Shown here one piece after another: positions 5,680 through 6,219 of a DNA stretch of 6,219 bases. The stretch spans positions 2,988-9,206 of the forward strand of contig CAJUNS010000046.1 of assembly GCA_910587995.1 (NCBI GenBank), written 5' to 3'. Under the pieces are notes generated by a model. The model was not told the DNA's origin. It saw nothing but the letters and a program-made list of their open reading frames with translations, and ran no database searches. The stretch's first letter is position 1, and every line of letters begins with the position of its first letter. The DNA comes from an uncultured Oscillospiraceae bacterium. Lineage in GTDB: Bacteria; Bacillota_A; Clostridia; Oscillospirales; Acutalibacteraceae. A program made the translations under genes and the position numbers.

Positions 5680-6219
5680 AGGACAAGAACAGAGAAATCC
5701 CGGTCACCCGGCCCACCCTGCCTCCCTTTGGGGAGTACTGTGAGGAAATCCGGGACCTGTGGGACAGCCGCTGGCTGACCAATATGGGAGAGAAGCACCG
5801 GCAGCTTCAGTCTAAGCTGGCAGAGTATCTGGGAGCCGCCGGGGTGGAGCTTTTGACCAACGGGCACATGGCCCTGGAGCTCTCCCTACAGGCGTTTGGG
5901 CTCTCCGGCGAGGTGATTACCACGCCCTTTACCTTTGCCTCTACCACCCAGGCCATTGCGCGAAACGGCCTGACGCCGGTGTTCTGCGACATAAACCCCA
6001 CAGATTTTACCATAGACGTCTCAAAAATCGAGGCGCTGATTACCGAAAAGACCTCGGCAATCCTGCCCGTGCATGTGTACGGCAATGTGTGCGCCGTAGA
6101 GGCCATGGAAGAAATCGCCCGCAGGTACAGCTTGAAAGTGCTCTATGACGCTGCCCACACCTTCGGTGTAAGATATCAAGGCAGGGGAATCGCCAGTTTT
6201 GGGGACGCCAGCTGTTTCA
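5676..6219 (+). CDS. DegT/DnrJ/EryC1/StrS aminotransferase, VioA-like (3' end outside the window)
   Basis: The N-terminal 181 residues of a PLP-dependent sugar aminotransferase (family length about 370-400). These enzymes aminate keto-sugars on a nucleotide carrier, usually with glutamate as donor. Visible blocks are IPVTRPTLPP (8-17), the WLTNMGEKHRQLQSKLAEYLG segment (33-53), TNGHMALELSLQA (61-73, cofactor phosphate contact region), EVITTPFTFAST (79-90), PVFCDINPTDFTID (101-114), AILPVHVYGNVC (128-139) and DAAHTFG (158-164), whose Asp contacts the PLP ring nitrogen. The Schiff-base lysine lies beyond the window. The TRPTLPP start and EVITTPF/ILPVHVYGN blocks resemble VioA, which makes dTDP-4-amino-4,6-dideoxyglucose, a sugar found in some flagellin glycans. 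The start overlaps the PHP stop (ATGA); only a weak GGAG 11 bases upstream is seen, so it probably depends on coupled translation. Confidence 0.9.
   Translation, partial: MKDKNREIPVTRPTLPPFGEYCEEIRDLWDSRWLTNMGEKHRQLQSKLAEYLGAAGVELLTNGHMALELSLQAFGLSGEVITTPFTFASTTQAIARNGLTPVFCDINPTDFTIDVSKIEALITEKTSAILPVHVYGNVCAVEAMEEIARRYSLKVLYDAAHTFGVRYQGRGIASFGDASCF

Overview
The window looks like part of a flagellar locus from a motile, fairly G+C-rich member of the Firmicutes, most likely the Clostridia. This rests on the flagellin sequence style, strong GGAGG-type ribosome binding sites and a compact operon with ATGA overlaps. I cannot name the genus. All genes lie on the + strand.

Layout: (1) 1-443, the C-terminal part of a flagellin gene entering from the left. 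(2) 444-564, a non-coding gap with a GC-rich hairpin lacking a U-tract (470-489), a convincing rho-independent terminator (515-544) and the ribosome binding site of the next gene. (3) 565-6219, six tightly packed genes: a 677-aa protein with a C-terminal sulfotransferase-like domain; a CysC-like (APS kinase family) P-loop kinase; an IspD/TarI-type cytidylyltransferase; an extended SDR (NAD-dependent epimerase/dehydratase) nucleotide-sugar enzyme; a PHP-family phosphoesterase of the TrpH/YciV (COG0613) type; and a DegT/VioA-type sugar aminotransferase cut by the window end. The last four junctions are all 4-base ATGA overlaps, so the genes are probably translationally coupled.

How they may work together (inference): the position directly after flagellin suggests a flagellin or surface-glycan modification operon. 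The cytidylyltransferase, SDR and DegT proteins look like nucleotide-activated (amino)sugar or polyol synthesis. The sulfotransferase-like protein, CysC-like kinase and PHP protein form a second set that makes sense around a 3'-phosphonucleotide donor: the kinase makes PAPS or a PAPS-like compound, the transferase uses it, and the PHP enzyme removes the 3'-phosphate from the spent nucleotide. Classical sulfation is one reading. The other is a 3'-phospho-CDP donor, as in the Campylobacter O-methyl phosphoramidate pathway, where a CysC-like enzyme phosphorylates a cytidine nucleotide. This combination beside flagellin is the main item worth testing. No glycosyltransferase and no Maf-type flagellin glycosyltransferase is visible here.
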